Part shown: positions 1-7,112 of the stretch, piece after piece
How positions within the stretch are numbered: the first letter of the stretch is position 1
How the letters are laid out: each line of letters starts with the position of its first letter
Origin: Cuniculiplasma sp.
Lineage (GTDB): Archaea > Thermoplasmatota > Thermoplasmata > Thermoplasmatales > Thermoplasmataceae
DNA: 14,040 bases
Assembly (NCBI GenBank): GCA_023256455.1
Contig: JAGDXN010000070.1
Span: 24,810-38,849 of the forward strand
Direction of reading: 5' to 3'
Translations under genes and position numbers: made by a program
Notes under the pieces: generated by a model
Told to the model about the DNA's origin: nothing
What the model saw: the letters and a program-made list of their open reading frames with translations, nothing else
The model's database searches: none

Positions 1-429
1 ACCTCAAGAAAGGATTCAATTGAAAAGTTGCAGAAGAAAGTATCTGAAATAAGGCCATCAGGCACATTTGCAATAGATGAAGTTAATAAATATATAAAAG
101 ACAGGGTGAAGAAGAACGCACTCATAATGGTATATGCCTCACCAGGGTACGGAAAATTCAAGGGCAGTGAGGATAAGAGGTACCTGAAATCTGACAGGCA
201 GGAATACTATTATATTATAGATCCACAGGGATTTTACGAGACTCCTGATTCCATGGTGCTGAGGGAATATGAAGTATCTCTAATTAAATTTGAGAGGAAG
301 GCCATAGATATAAGCGTAAAGACATTCAGATCATTCGGCATAGTTGCAAGGGATGTATATAAGGAAAAACTCCTTGCAACAACTTTGTCCGATTACATAT
401 CTGGAAGGAATGAAAACAGGGGTGCGTAA
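1..429 (+). CDS. C-terminal part of an unrecognised protein (5' end outside window)
   Basis: The reading frame is open from the first base (Thr-Ser-Arg-Lys-Asp-Ser-Ile-Glu-Lys-Leu...), so the gene very probably starts upstream; a TTG at 28 is the first possible start inside the window but is not convincing. About 142 residues are visible before TAA at 427-429. I do not recognise the family. The segment is charged and soluble-looking, with many Lys, Arg and Tyr residues, no membrane segment and no Cys. A basic N-terminal stretch with Ile/Val/Lys periodicity could be helical. The stop overlaps the ATG of the next gene by one base (TAATG), so the two are translationally coupled, and this protein may work with the membrane protein that follows. 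That it is a real gene is likely; its function is unknown. Confidence 0.75.
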   Translation, partial: TSRKDSIEKLQKKVSEIRPSGTFAIDEVNKYIKDRVKKNALIMVYASPGYGKFKGSEDKRYLKSDRQEYYYIIDPQGFYETPDSMVLREYEVSLIKFERKAIDISVKTFRSFGIVARDVYKEKLLATTLSDYISGRNENRGA

Positions 430-1292
430 TGAAAAAGGATGAAATTTACATTTTTATTACAAACTTCTTGATCATGCTGCCGTCCATAAGCATGTTCGTA
501 TATGATCTCCCAAAGGAATATCATTACTGGGATTATTTGTGGTATATTTTTTTCATATTGCCTGTATTGAAGTATATTTCTCCAACCAGAATCAGGAGAC
601 TTATATACCCATTGGGCATTATAATTATCCTTTCCTATGTTCTTTTGAGTGAACTTATACTGATTTTCAGGGTTTCATTCTTTCTATCACACTATTTTCA
701 CGTGGATTTTTCTTCTCAGAATCTCACTGTCATTTCCTATACAATTTCATCGGCCGTGGCCTTTCCCTTCATTGTTGAGGGAATGATGGCAAAAACACCC
801 CAGGGAACCATTGGATATCTCATTGCTTCATCCACATCAACCATATATTTCATAACAGCGCTCTATCTTGTTACACTCTTTCATGATTCTCTTTCCAGTA
901 ATGCATTCTTTTATTCTTACAACATCACTGGTTATTTGATTTTCTACAATCTTTATCTTCTAGCATCTCAGGGGCATGAGTTTATTACCCTTCTGATCAG
1001 GCCGTCCCCATTCATAGAGAATCTTCTCACAGTAACCTTCATGGTATCGATCATTGGTTTAATCGCAAGGCTCTATCTCCAGAACCAGGAGATTAACAGG
1101 CAGCCCCTGGAAAACATGGCCTATCCAATATTTTACGGTTCCATAATAGCACTGGCAGTTACATTGCTTCTTGGAAAGCTTTCCTTTACCTATTATGGCA
1201 TATTACTGATGGCCCTATTCCTAATTGGCACAGTTGTCATTGCAAGACATGGAAATAAAAAGGATAATTATGAAATCGGAGATATGGAATAG
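429..1292 (+). CDS. Polytopic membrane protein, unknown function
   Basis: A 287-residue, very hydrophobic protein with about eight or nine predicted membrane spans, roughly at residues 8-25, 36-50, 58-80, 101-122, 128-150, 165-180, 199-217, 233-250 and 255-273. The connecting loops are short, and the C-terminal tail is charged and probably cytoplasmic. There are no conserved transporter motifs, nucleotide-binding loops or clusters of charged residues inside membrane segments that would allow a family call. The ATG at 429 overlaps the upstream stop (TAATG), and the TAG at 1290-1292 ends one base before the likely start of the deaminase gene, so the three genes form an apparent operon. A role in transport, or as a partner of the upstream soluble protein, is possible but unproven. 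Use of Phe TTT/TTC and Ile ATA/ATT is as expected for a membrane protein here. Confidence 0.8.
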   Translation: MKKDEIYIFITNFLIMLPSISMFVYDLPKEYHYWDYLWYIFFILPVLKYISPTRIRRLIYPLGIIIILSYVLLSELILIFRVSFFLSHYFHVDFSSQNLTVISYTISSAVAFPFIVEGMMAKTPQGTIGYLIASSTSTIYFITALYLVTLFHDSLSSNAFFYSYNITGYLIFYNLYLLASQGHEFITLLIRPSPFIENLLTVTFMVSIIGLIARLYLQNQEINRQPLENMAYPIFYGSIIALAVTLLLGKLSFTYYGILLMALFLIGTVVIARHGNKKDNYEIGDME

Positions 1293-1293
1293 T

Positions 1294-2565
1294 ATGAATG
1301 AAGACCATATAAGCCTCGAATCGGTAAATTTTTATGACAGTTCCACAGGTTCATTTAAATTTGGAGACATTTCCATTAAAAATGGTGTAATAGAAAGCAT
1401 AAGGGAGAAGGACAGTGAAAAAAGATCAGAAATATTTGTGATTCCAGGTCTGGTAAATACCCACACCCATATTGCAATGTCCAGATTTAGAGGGCTTCTG
1501 GATGACATGGATCTGGAGCATTTTCTGATTAAAACCTTTGATCTGGACAGAGACAGAACGGATGATGACATATACCACAGTTCCATAATTGGCATATACG
1601 AACTCATAATGAATGGGGTAACATCCTTCATGGATCTCTACTATTCCGAAAATATTATAGCCATGGCTGCAAGGGATATGGGCATAAGGGCATTCCTTTC
1701 ATGGGTAACCCTTGACCCAGATAAGACAACACAAAAGGGAAATCCACTGGATAATGCAGAGAACTTTATTAAGGAGTTTTCAGGAAATAAGGATGGATAT
1801 GTAAATCCATCCATTGGAATTCAGGGCGTGTATGTGGCTTCAATGGACAATATGTCCTTAGCCGTGGATATTTCAAGGAGATACAATACTGTCCTGCATA
1901 TGCATCTTGCAGAAACCAGAAAGGAGGTCTATGATTACATGGATGAGCATGGAAAAAGGCCTGCTCTGGATCTCCTGGATCACAATTTAATAGATAACAG
2001 GACAAATATGGCCCATTGCGTGTGGCTTACAAAGGAGGAGATTGAGAAAATCGGAAAGGTGAGAGGAAATGTTTCATGGAACTCTGTGAGCAACCACAAG
2101 CTGGGGGTTGGAGGGGTTCCTGCAATCCCTGAACTTATGGAATCAGGAGCAAATATAGGTCTGGGTACAGACAGCAATGGAAGCAACAATTCTCTTAATT
2201 TACTTGAAACAGCTAAACATGGGTCCCTGGCCATAAAGAATTCAAGATGGGATGCATCGGTTCTCACCTCAAGGCATATTTTTCATATGCTTACGGAATC
2301 CGGAGGAAAAAGTACGGGCATGAAGGATCTCGGTAAAATTAAGGTGGGTGCACCTGCCGATCTCCTCACAATTGATGGAAACAACTATTCATTGAATATG
2401 GCCAGGAGTTCTGATTTTATAAATGATCTTGTATATAGCATGAGTCCATCGGCCATCCGGGATGTAATAATAAAAGGAAAATTTGTGAAAAAGGATTTTA
2501 AAATTCAGGATGAAATTGAGAAAAAATACAGGGAATCAGTGAAATGGGTCAGGGAAAGATTCTGA
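1294..2565 (+). CDS. mtaD: 5-methylthioadenosine/S-adenosylhomocysteine deaminase-like amidohydrolase
   Basis: A 423-residue member of the amidohydrolase superfamily, MtaD/SsnA/DadD branch. These zinc enzymes deaminate the adenine of 5'-methylthioadenosine, S-adenosylhomocysteine or 5'-deoxyadenosine to the inosine form, in methionine/SAM by-product salvage. Visible metal and active-site elements are: HTH at residues 57-59 followed by an RGLLDD segment; HMHLAE at 202-207; a His in AHCVWL near 241; a SNHKL segment near 266-270; and GTDSN at 291-295 (metal-binding Asp). The C-terminal part returns to the small beta domain (GAPADLL). The start is taken as ATG 1294, one base after the upstream TAG, with GGAGAT at 1278-1283 as a weak ribosome site. 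ATG 1270 in frame would add eight residues and overlap the membrane gene. The family is clear; the exact substrate among MTA, SAH and 5'-deoxyadenosine cannot be read from sequence. Confidence 0.9.
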   Translation: MNEDHISLESVNFYDSSTGSFKFGDISIKNGVIESIREKDSEKRSEIFVIPGLVNTHTHIAMSRFRGLLDDMDLEHFLIKTFDLDRDRTDDDIYHSSIIGIYELIMNGVTSFMDLYYSENIIAMAARDMGIRAFLSWVTLDPDKTTQKGNPLDNAENFIKEFSGNKDGYVNPSIGIQGVYVASMDNMSLAVDISRRYNTVLHMHLAETRKEVYDYMDEHGKRPALDLLDHNLIDNRTNMAHCVWLTKEEIEKIGKVRGNVSWNSVSNHKLGVGGVPAIPELMESGANIGLGTDSNGSNNSLNLLETAKHGSLAIKNSRWDASVLTSRHIFHMLTESGGKSTGMKDLGKIKVGAPADLLTIDGNNYSLNMARSSDFINDLVYSMSPSAIRDVIIKGKFVKKDFKIQDEIEKKYRESVKWVRERF

Positions 2566-4038
2566 TCATACCCTGATCCTGTAATTCCTGAGCCATTCCA
2601 GGTCACTGTTGTAAATTCCCCTTATATCCTTAAGGTCGCTGTAAAGCATTGCAAGTCTTTCAAGTCCAAGCCCCCATGCTATTACGGGATATTTCAGTCC
2701 AAGTATTTCCCTCACTTCTCCCCTTATCACTCCCGATCCGCCCATTTCCACCTCTCTACCATCTATTTTAACAACCACATCCATGCTTGGTTCGGTATAT
2801 GGATAATAGGATGGTACAAGTTCTATGCTGTCAAATCCGAGGGAACCGTAAAATTTTCTCAATAGCCATTTGAGTGTTTGAAGATTTGCGTTTTTGCTGT
2901 ATATTGCTCCTTCTACCTGATGAAACTCAGCCAGGTGTTTCCAGTCAACGCTTTCATGCCTGAAAACACGGTCCACGGAAAACACAGCCTTTTCAACACC
3001 AGGTTCTTTCCACAGGGCCCTCATGGTACTTGCGGTTGTATGTGTCCTCAAAACCTTCTTCTTAGCCTCATCTATGGACCAGTCAAATCCCCAGCCTGTA
3101 TATCCCTGGGTTCCATTTTTATGTATCTTTCCAGCTCTTTCAAACAGTTTCAAATATTCATCCCGGATTTTTTCTTCCCCGGTTTCAAGGTAAAATGTGT
3201 CCTGCATATCCCTTGCAGGGTGATTCTGCGGTATGAAAAGGGCATCCATGTTCCATCCTGTGTACTCCACATATTGATCCCTTATTTCCTGAAAGCCCAT
3301 TGAAGCAAATATCTGCCTGATCTCCTCAATCAGTACATTTAAGGGATGGTAACCGGATCTCTCCTTCCTCTCACCCGGCAGATTGAGATCATAGGATCTG
3401 AATTTGAAATTCTTATATGCCCCACTGGATATCAATTCCGGAGTGAGTTCCCCAATGGTCTTTTCCTCATTCAGTTCCTTAAGGGCCTGAAGGCCCATTT
3501 CATTTATTTTAAGAATCCTTATTCTTTTAATTTTTTTCTCGATCAATCCCGGCCTTTTCAGGATGTTTTCAATCTCCCCTTTGTTTTCCCCCGCAATTTC
3601 TTTTCCTTCAGAAATTGCCTTTAAGATATTTTGTCTCTCCTTAAGTTTTTCATAAATCTTTTCATCATTTACCCATTTCAGCTTTCCATCAGACGGTCTC
3701 AGACCAAGCTTTGCCAGCTGGGCCATTGCAATTTTTCCGTCCTTTTCTCCAAGGGCATCCATGATCTCTTCTATTTTCAATTCCTTCCTTTCCATGAGCA
3801 TTTCAAATATTCTCATTTCGGGAAGGCCTGCCTTTGAAAATCTGCCTGCATCTTCACCGGGAACTATTTCATAATTTTCTTTGAATTTAATTTCGATCAG
3901 GCCCTTCTTTTCCAGCCATGAAACTGCACTTCTTACCGCCTCAGGAGTTTCACCTTCTTTGAGTATCTGATTCTCCTCTATTTCTGAACCATTCTCCAGT
4001 ATTTTCAAAATATTTGATTCAGCTTCGCTTAATTCCAC
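2566..4038 (-). CDS. pheS: Phenylalanyl-tRNA synthetase alpha subunit
   Basis: A 490-residue archaeal-type PheS, the catalytic subunit of the (alpha-beta)2 enzyme that charges tRNA-Phe in the cytoplasm. The N-terminal ~200 residues are the winged-helix-like DNA/tRNA-binding modules typical of archaeal and eukaryotic PheS (for example residues 30-50 and 75-125). The class II catalytic core follows: HPARDMQDTFYL at about 273-284, motif 2 VFRHESVDWKHLAEFHQVEG at 358-377, and motif 3 with GLGLERL at 456-462. Length and motif order are complete. The start is GTG at 4036-4038; no ATG is available nearby, and a TATA box lies about 25 bases upstream, fitting a leaderless mRNA. pheT is not adjacent. 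The TGA stop (2566-2568) directly abuts the TGA of the convergent deaminase gene, with zero bases between. Confidence 0.97.
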   Translation of the reverse strand: MELSEAESNILKILENGSEIEENQILKEGETPEAVRSAVSWLEKKGLIEIKFKENYEIVPGEDAGRFSKAGLPEMRIFEMLMERKELKIEEIMDALGEKDGKIAMAQLAKLGLRPSDGKLKWVNDEKIYEKLKERQNILKAISEGKEIAGENKGEIENILKRPGLIEKKIKRIRILKINEMGLQALKELNEEKTIGELTPELISSGAYKNFKFRSYDLNLPGERKERSGYHPLNVLIEEIRQIFASMGFQEIRDQYVEYTGWNMDALFIPQNHPARDMQDTFYLETGEEKIRDEYLKLFERAGKIHKNGTQGYTGWGFDWSIDEAKKKVLRTHTTASTMRALWKEPGVEKAVFSVDRVFRHESVDWKHLAEFHQVEGAIYSKNANLQTLKWLLRKFYGSLGFDSIELVPSYYPYTEPSMDVVVKIDGREVEMGGSGVIRGEVREILGLKYPVIAWGLGLERLAMLYSDLKDIRGIYNSDLEWLRNYRIRV

Positions 4039-4057
4039 AATCTGTTAGATTTTTTTC

Positions 4058-4067
4058 ATTTAAATAC
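4058..4067 (-). promoter_or_regulatory. Probable TATA box of pheS
   Basis: On the minus strand this reads GTATTTAAAT, a good archaeal TATA-like element. Its centre is about 24-26 bases upstream of the GTG start of pheS at 4038, so transcription should begin at or next to the start codon (leaderless). It sits in an 82-bp divergent spacer shared with the phosphoesterase gene. Confidence 0.6.
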
Positions 4068-4090
4068 TTTCTTTATTCTGCAGTACACAC

Positions 4091-4099
4091 CTTTTAATC
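4091..4099 (+). promoter_or_regulatory. Possible TATA box of the phosphoesterase gene
   Basis: CTTTTAATC is centred about 26 bases before the TTG start at 4121. It is a weaker match than the pheS element, but its spacing is right for a leaderless transcript and no ribosome-binding site precedes the TTG. Confidence 0.4.
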
Positions 4100-4120
4100 C
4101 TGTTTTTCATTATGTGATTA

Positions 4121-4876
4121 TTGAAAGAGATTGAAATTGAAAGGAATGTATACATCACTGATCTTTATTGCGTATACCTTGCGGACATATCAGCAGCTGT
4201 GATTTCTGATCTGCACCTTGGTTTTGAGGAGGAGATGAATCTCAATGGGCTTTTCCTCCCAAAGCTTCAGAGAGATCATGTGGAGAAAATAGTAGATAAA
4301 ATCCTTGACAGATACTCTCCTGAACATATTTTCATTAATGGAGACTTCAAGCAGGAATTTAAGAGAAATTTATCACAGGAATGGGATGATGTAATTCATT
4401 TTATAGATCGTTTCTCAGATCAAACAGATCTTGTTTTTATAAGGGGAAACCATGATAATTTCCTGCAGACCATACTGAGCAAGAGAAACATAACAGGGCT
4501 GGATGTGTATGAGGATGAGAGATACTATATTTATCACGGAGACAGAGACATGGGAATTAAAAAAATTACCATACTTGGGCATGAGCACCCTTCAATCGTT
4601 CTCAGAGACAGGGTTGGTGGAATATTCAAGCTTCCGGCCTTCGTTTATGGTCCGGAGGAACATATCATTATAACGCCGGCAATGAGTTTCTTTTCTTCTG
4701 GAACTGATATTACCCAATCCCTTCTCAGCGACGATCATTTCACCCCTTCCTTAAAAAATATGAAGGATAGGAAGTTCAGGGCATTTGGGATAACTGATGA
4801 TTTTGGTCTTGTCGATTTCGGCTTTCTTTTGGATCTTCAAAGGAAAAATCTTTCTGATCAGATTCATCGTCGCTGA
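4121..4876 (+). CDS. Archaeal SbcD/Mre11-related calcineurin-like metallophosphoesterase
   Basis: A 251-residue single-domain metallophosphoesterase with the full set of di-metal motifs: SDLHLG (D30, H32), NGD (residues 73-75), RGNHD (108-112), HGD (139-141) and GHEHP (153-157). The arrangement and length match the archaeal family described as SbcD-related phosphoesterases (TIGR00024-like). That family also resembles the phosphoesterase found beside DNA-repair helicases in bacteria; its physiological substrate is not established. Translation starts at TTG 4121: an in-frame TGA lies two codons upstream, and the next possible start would remove the first metal motif region. The last ~33 codons overlap hemA on the other strand. 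The sequence there, with FGLVDFG around residues 229-235, resembles the closing strand usual in the family, so this C-terminus is probably genuine. Confidence 0.88.
   Translation: MKEIEIERNVYITDLYCVYLADISAAVISDLHLGFEEEMNLNGLFLPKLQRDHVEKIVDKILDRYSPEHIFINGDFKQEFKRNLSQEWDDVIHFIDRFSDQTDLVFIRGNHDNFLQTILSKRNITGLDVYEDERYYIYHGDRDMGIKKITILGHEHPSIVLRDRVGGIFKLPAFVYGPEEHIIITPAMSFFSSGTDITQSLLSDDHFTPSLKNMKDRKFRAFGITDDFGLVDFGFLLDLQRKNLSDQIHRR
4753..4758 (-). terminator. Possible U-tract terminator of hemA
   Basis: The minus strand carries six consecutive T residues about 18-23 bases after the hemA stop codon, preceded by a pyrimidine-rich stretch. Archaeal RNA polymerase commonly ends at such tracts. It lies inside the phosphoesterase coding region, so it may be chance. 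Confidence 0.3.
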
Positions 4877-6053
4877 AATCTGAGGCGGAATCAAGGAAAT
4901 CCCTTACACTCTCAGTTTTGCCTTCTCTGATCATTCTTTTCAGGGCAAGGGTTTGAGGTGCAAGAATCTTATTGATGAAGGAATTTCCCATAACAATAAG
5001 TGTTTCAGAAGGGTCCTTTCCAGCTGCGATGGCTGCATTATATTTCACTATCTCATCTTCCATGATGGATCTTGCCCTTCCGTAGATTTCAGAAATGTAG
5101 CCCTCGATCTCCCCTTCTGCTATTTTTGTATATATCTTGTCCATTTCCTTTCTTATAATTTCCTCTGCCAGCACTATATCTTTTTCCTTCCTCTTCCTGT
5201 TTTCTTCCATGATTTGGTTGGCCATTTCAAGGTTTAGCAGTTCTACAGAAGGATTAATGAAATTTTCATCTATATTCTTTGGGTTGGAAATATCCACAAG
5301 AAGCATTTTCTTATTAATCTTTTCAATTTCACCCTTTTCAATAAGGATCGTTTTGGATGTGGTCGCAGTTATTATAACATCACATTCCTCTATTATTGTT
5401 GGTATATCAAGGGTTTTCCTGAAATTTACCTCAAACAGATCGGCAAGTTCCTTACCTGCATCTTCATTCCTTCCATAGATAGTTACAATGGGATTTTCCT
5501 CCTTTTTCAAATACTTGACAATTGTTGCGGCCATCTTTCCTGTTCCTATGATTCCTATTCGTTTCGAATTAATGAGTCCCCTCTTGGATATCTGGTCGAT
5601 CATTATGGACGGAATGGAAACCTTTCCATGAGATATCTCTGTTTTCTCCCTTATCTCCTTTCCAAGTTTAATCGCCCTGTGGAACACCATGGAAAGGAAC
5701 TTGTTACTTCTCCCTTCCTTTATTGCCTGTTCCATTGCCTCCTTAATCTGCCTTAATATTTCATTTTCTCCCACAGACATGGACTCGAGGCCTGCAGAAA
5801 CACGGAGTATGTGTCTGATTGCATCCTCTCCCCTTAAAAATTTTGATCCCGGGAAGATGTCATCATCAAAAATAACATCTGAGTCATAATATATTTCAAG
5901 TCTGTTACAGGTTCTCAGAATGATCCTCTTTTCAACGCCCTTAGAAGAAAGCTTGGCCTGAAGGTCCTCGTCATAGATTTTCAACACTTTCTCAAGTGAG
6001 TTGTCGCCCGTTCTGAAATCCCACATTATTACCTTCAAATCAGAAACTAACAC
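4776..6053 (-). CDS. hemA: Glutamyl-tRNA reductase
   Basis: A 425-residue GluTR, which reduces the glutamate on Glu-tRNA with NADPH to glutamate-1-semialdehyde, the first committed step of C5-type tetrapyrrole synthesis. The catalytic segment RTCNRLE (C49) is present, followed by GLESMSVGENEIL (residues 88-100), the NADPH-binding GIIGTGKM (167-174), VDISNP (about 254-259), and the C-terminal helical dimerisation domain. The start is GTG 6051-6053, with AGGAGG five bases upstream; TTG 6038 and ATG 6026 are in-frame alternatives. The last ~40 residues form an acidic then polar tail (S/D/E/Q-rich) not expected from the family, and it is this part that overlaps the convergent phosphoesterase gene by 101 bp. 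No other tetrapyrrole gene is adjacent in the window. Confidence 0.95.
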   Translation of the reverse strand: MLVSDLKVIMWDFRTGDNSLEKVLKIYDEDLQAKLSSKGVEKRIILRTCNRLEIYYDSDVIFDDDIFPGSKFLRGEDAIRHILRVSAGLESMSVGENEILRQIKEAMEQAIKEGRSNKFLSMVFHRAIKLGKEIREKTEISHGKVSIPSIMIDQISKRGLINSKRIGIIGTGKMAATIVKYLKKEENPIVTIYGRNEDAGKELADLFEVNFRKTLDIPTIIEECDVIITATTSKTILIEKGEIEKINKKMLLVDISNPKNIDENFINPSVELLNLEMANQIMEENRKRKEKDIVLAEEIIRKEMDKIYTKIAEGEIEGYISEIYGRARSIMEDEIVKYNAAIAAGKDPSETLIVMGNSFINKILAPQTLALKRMIREGKTESVRDFLDSASDFSDDESDQKDFSFEDPKESRNRQDQNHQLSQMP

Positions 6054-6058
6054 ATAAT

Positions 6059-6064
6059 CCTCCT
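6059..6064 (-). promoter_or_regulatory. Shine-Dalgarno sequence before hemA GTG
   Basis: AGGAGG on the minus strand ends five bases before the GTG start. It is the clearest such site in the window and decides the start over the downstream TTG and ATG. The TATA box at 6078-6085 would place the transcript start near 6055, which would leave this site untranscribed; either the promoter used lies further upstream or the match is partly fortuitous. Confidence 0.5.
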
Positions 6065-6077
6065 CACTATATCATCG

Positions 6078-6085
6078 TTTATATA
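6078..6085 (-). promoter_or_regulatory. TATA box of hemA
   Basis: TATATAAA on the minus strand is a consensus archaeal TATA element, 25-32 bases upstream of the hemA GTG start. The rest of the 189-bp spacer up to the methyltransferase start (6054-6242) is AT-rich and shows no RNA gene or strong repeat. Confidence 0.6.
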
Positions 6086-6242
6086 CGGTATTGAGAATGA
6101 GCAATTAAGTTTTTACTTTCTTTTTCCTCAACGTATGTGGATTTTCTTTTGTTTTTCTTCATAGTAATTAAAAATAATTTAGAGCGATTTTATTCCCATA
6201 GAAAAATTAGATTTAGTTTCAAGCAATTGTCAATGGAAGAAA

Positions 6243-7049
6243 TTGTCCAGAGAAGAATTTTTGTTAAAGTTGAAAGATGATAAGAAATTCCATAAGGAAT
6301 CGAATGAACACATTGGAAAAATAATGGAAATGATGGAAAAAGGATACGATAATGAAAAAATCAGGAGTTCCTTCAGAAAAACAAAATATCTGGGGGAAAT
6401 GATTGAATTCGCAAAATCCAGAATAAAGGTAAGGAGGAAGTTTTCAAAATATGATCAGTTGTGGATGGATGCCTATTCGGCCTCCTATTCCACGCCAGAA
6501 ATTCCAGCAATTTACAGGTCTGAAAAACTCAGGGGGAGAAAAATACTGGATGCAGGTTCCGGAGCGGGAATGCAATCCATTTTCTTTTCCACAAATTCAA
6601 AGGTAACAGGTGTTGATCTGAACATGGAAAGGGTTTACATGGCACAATTAAATGCCATGGCCTATGGCAGTAATGCAAATTTTATTCATGGGGATATCTT
6701 CCAATTAAGTGATGTGGATGGAAAATACGATACGGTTTTCAGCGATCCTCTGCGAGGAAAAACATCGGAAGAAAGGTTTCTTGAGGAGCTTAGCCCCAAT
6801 CCTCTGGACATTGTGGAGTATTTTTCAGGTGTTGTGGAAAATTTCGTCTTTGATCTTCCACCAATGATAAGGCAGGATAAGCTTTCAAGATTGACCGGCG
6901 AACTTGAATATCTTTCTATGAATGGCGCACTGCAGAGGCTTACAAGTTACAGTGGTTCGGAGAGGAAATATTCGGCCGTAATGCTCCCATCGGGTTTAAG
7001 TTTCAGTTCGTCAAAGGTGGATAAGGAAGAATATGGGGAGGGAAATTAG
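6243..7049 (+). CDS. SAM-dependent methyltransferase domain of an amber-interrupted THUMP-like methyltransferase
   Basis: 268 residues before TAG at 7047-7049. The helical N-terminal region (about 1-70, ending in a KVRRKFSKYD-like segment) and the class I Rossmann domain match the prokaryotic methyltransferase family that carries a THUMP-like domain at its C-terminus. Motif I is LDAGSGAG (102-109), the acidic end of beta 2 is GVDLN (123-127), and the motif IV region is FSDPLRGK (166-173), followed by EELSPNPLDIVEY. Members are presumed RNA methyltransferases; substrate unknown. The frame continues unbroken after the TAG into the expected C-terminal domain (see 7113-7400), so this is two thirds of a 385-residue protein. 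The start is TTG 6243. An ATG at 6233 lies in another frame and opens only 15 codons. The frame is open back to 6183 without a standard start. Confidence 0.8.
   Translation: MSREEFLLKLKDDKKFHKESNEHIGKIMEMMEKGYDNEKIRSSFRKTKYLGEMIEFAKSRIKVRRKFSKYDQLWMDAYSASYSTPEIPAIYRSEKLRGRKILDAGSGAGMQSIFFSTNSKVTGVDLNMERVYMAQLNAMAYGSNANFIHGDIFQLSDVDGKYDTVFSDPLRGKTSEERFLEELSPNPLDIVEYFSGVVENFVFDLPPMIRQDKLSRLTGELEYLSMNGALQRLTSYSGSERKYSAVMLPSGLSFSSSKVDKEEYGEGN
7047..7049 (+). other. In-frame amber codon between two domains of one protein
   Basis: TAG is the only stop codon between 6243 and 7397 in this frame. The codons after it encode S-K-I-L-F-V-P-D-P-S-L-F-Y, the typical beginning of the THUMP-like domain (a short strand followed by DPS/DPD). 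A purine-rich GGGGAGGG at 7034-7041 lies five bases before the TAG and looks like a ribosome-binding site, but no ATG, GTG or TTG follows at the right distance in this frame. Confidence 0.9.
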
Positions 7050-7112
7050 TCAAAAATCCTATTTGTCCCTGATCCGTCACTCTTCTATTCCCACCTTGAA
7101 AATCAATATTGC

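Noticed and set aside
2878..3303. 141-codon plus-strand frame inside pheS
   Set aside because: Antisense to the catalytic core of PheS, Cys/Phe-rich and without motifs; a frame shadow.
4793..4857. C/D box-like pair (TGATGA at 4795-4800 and CTGA at 4854-4857) in the hemA/phosphoesterase overlap, considered as a possible C/D guide RNA
   Set aside because: The C box lacks the leading purine, no complementary terminal stem or C'/D' boxes are visible, and the region is explained by two coding frames.
4853..4862. Perfect 10-bp palindrome TCTGATCAGA near the phosphoesterase stop
   Set aside because: Short, inside two overlapping coding regions and without a following T-tract, so neither an operator nor a terminator is supported.
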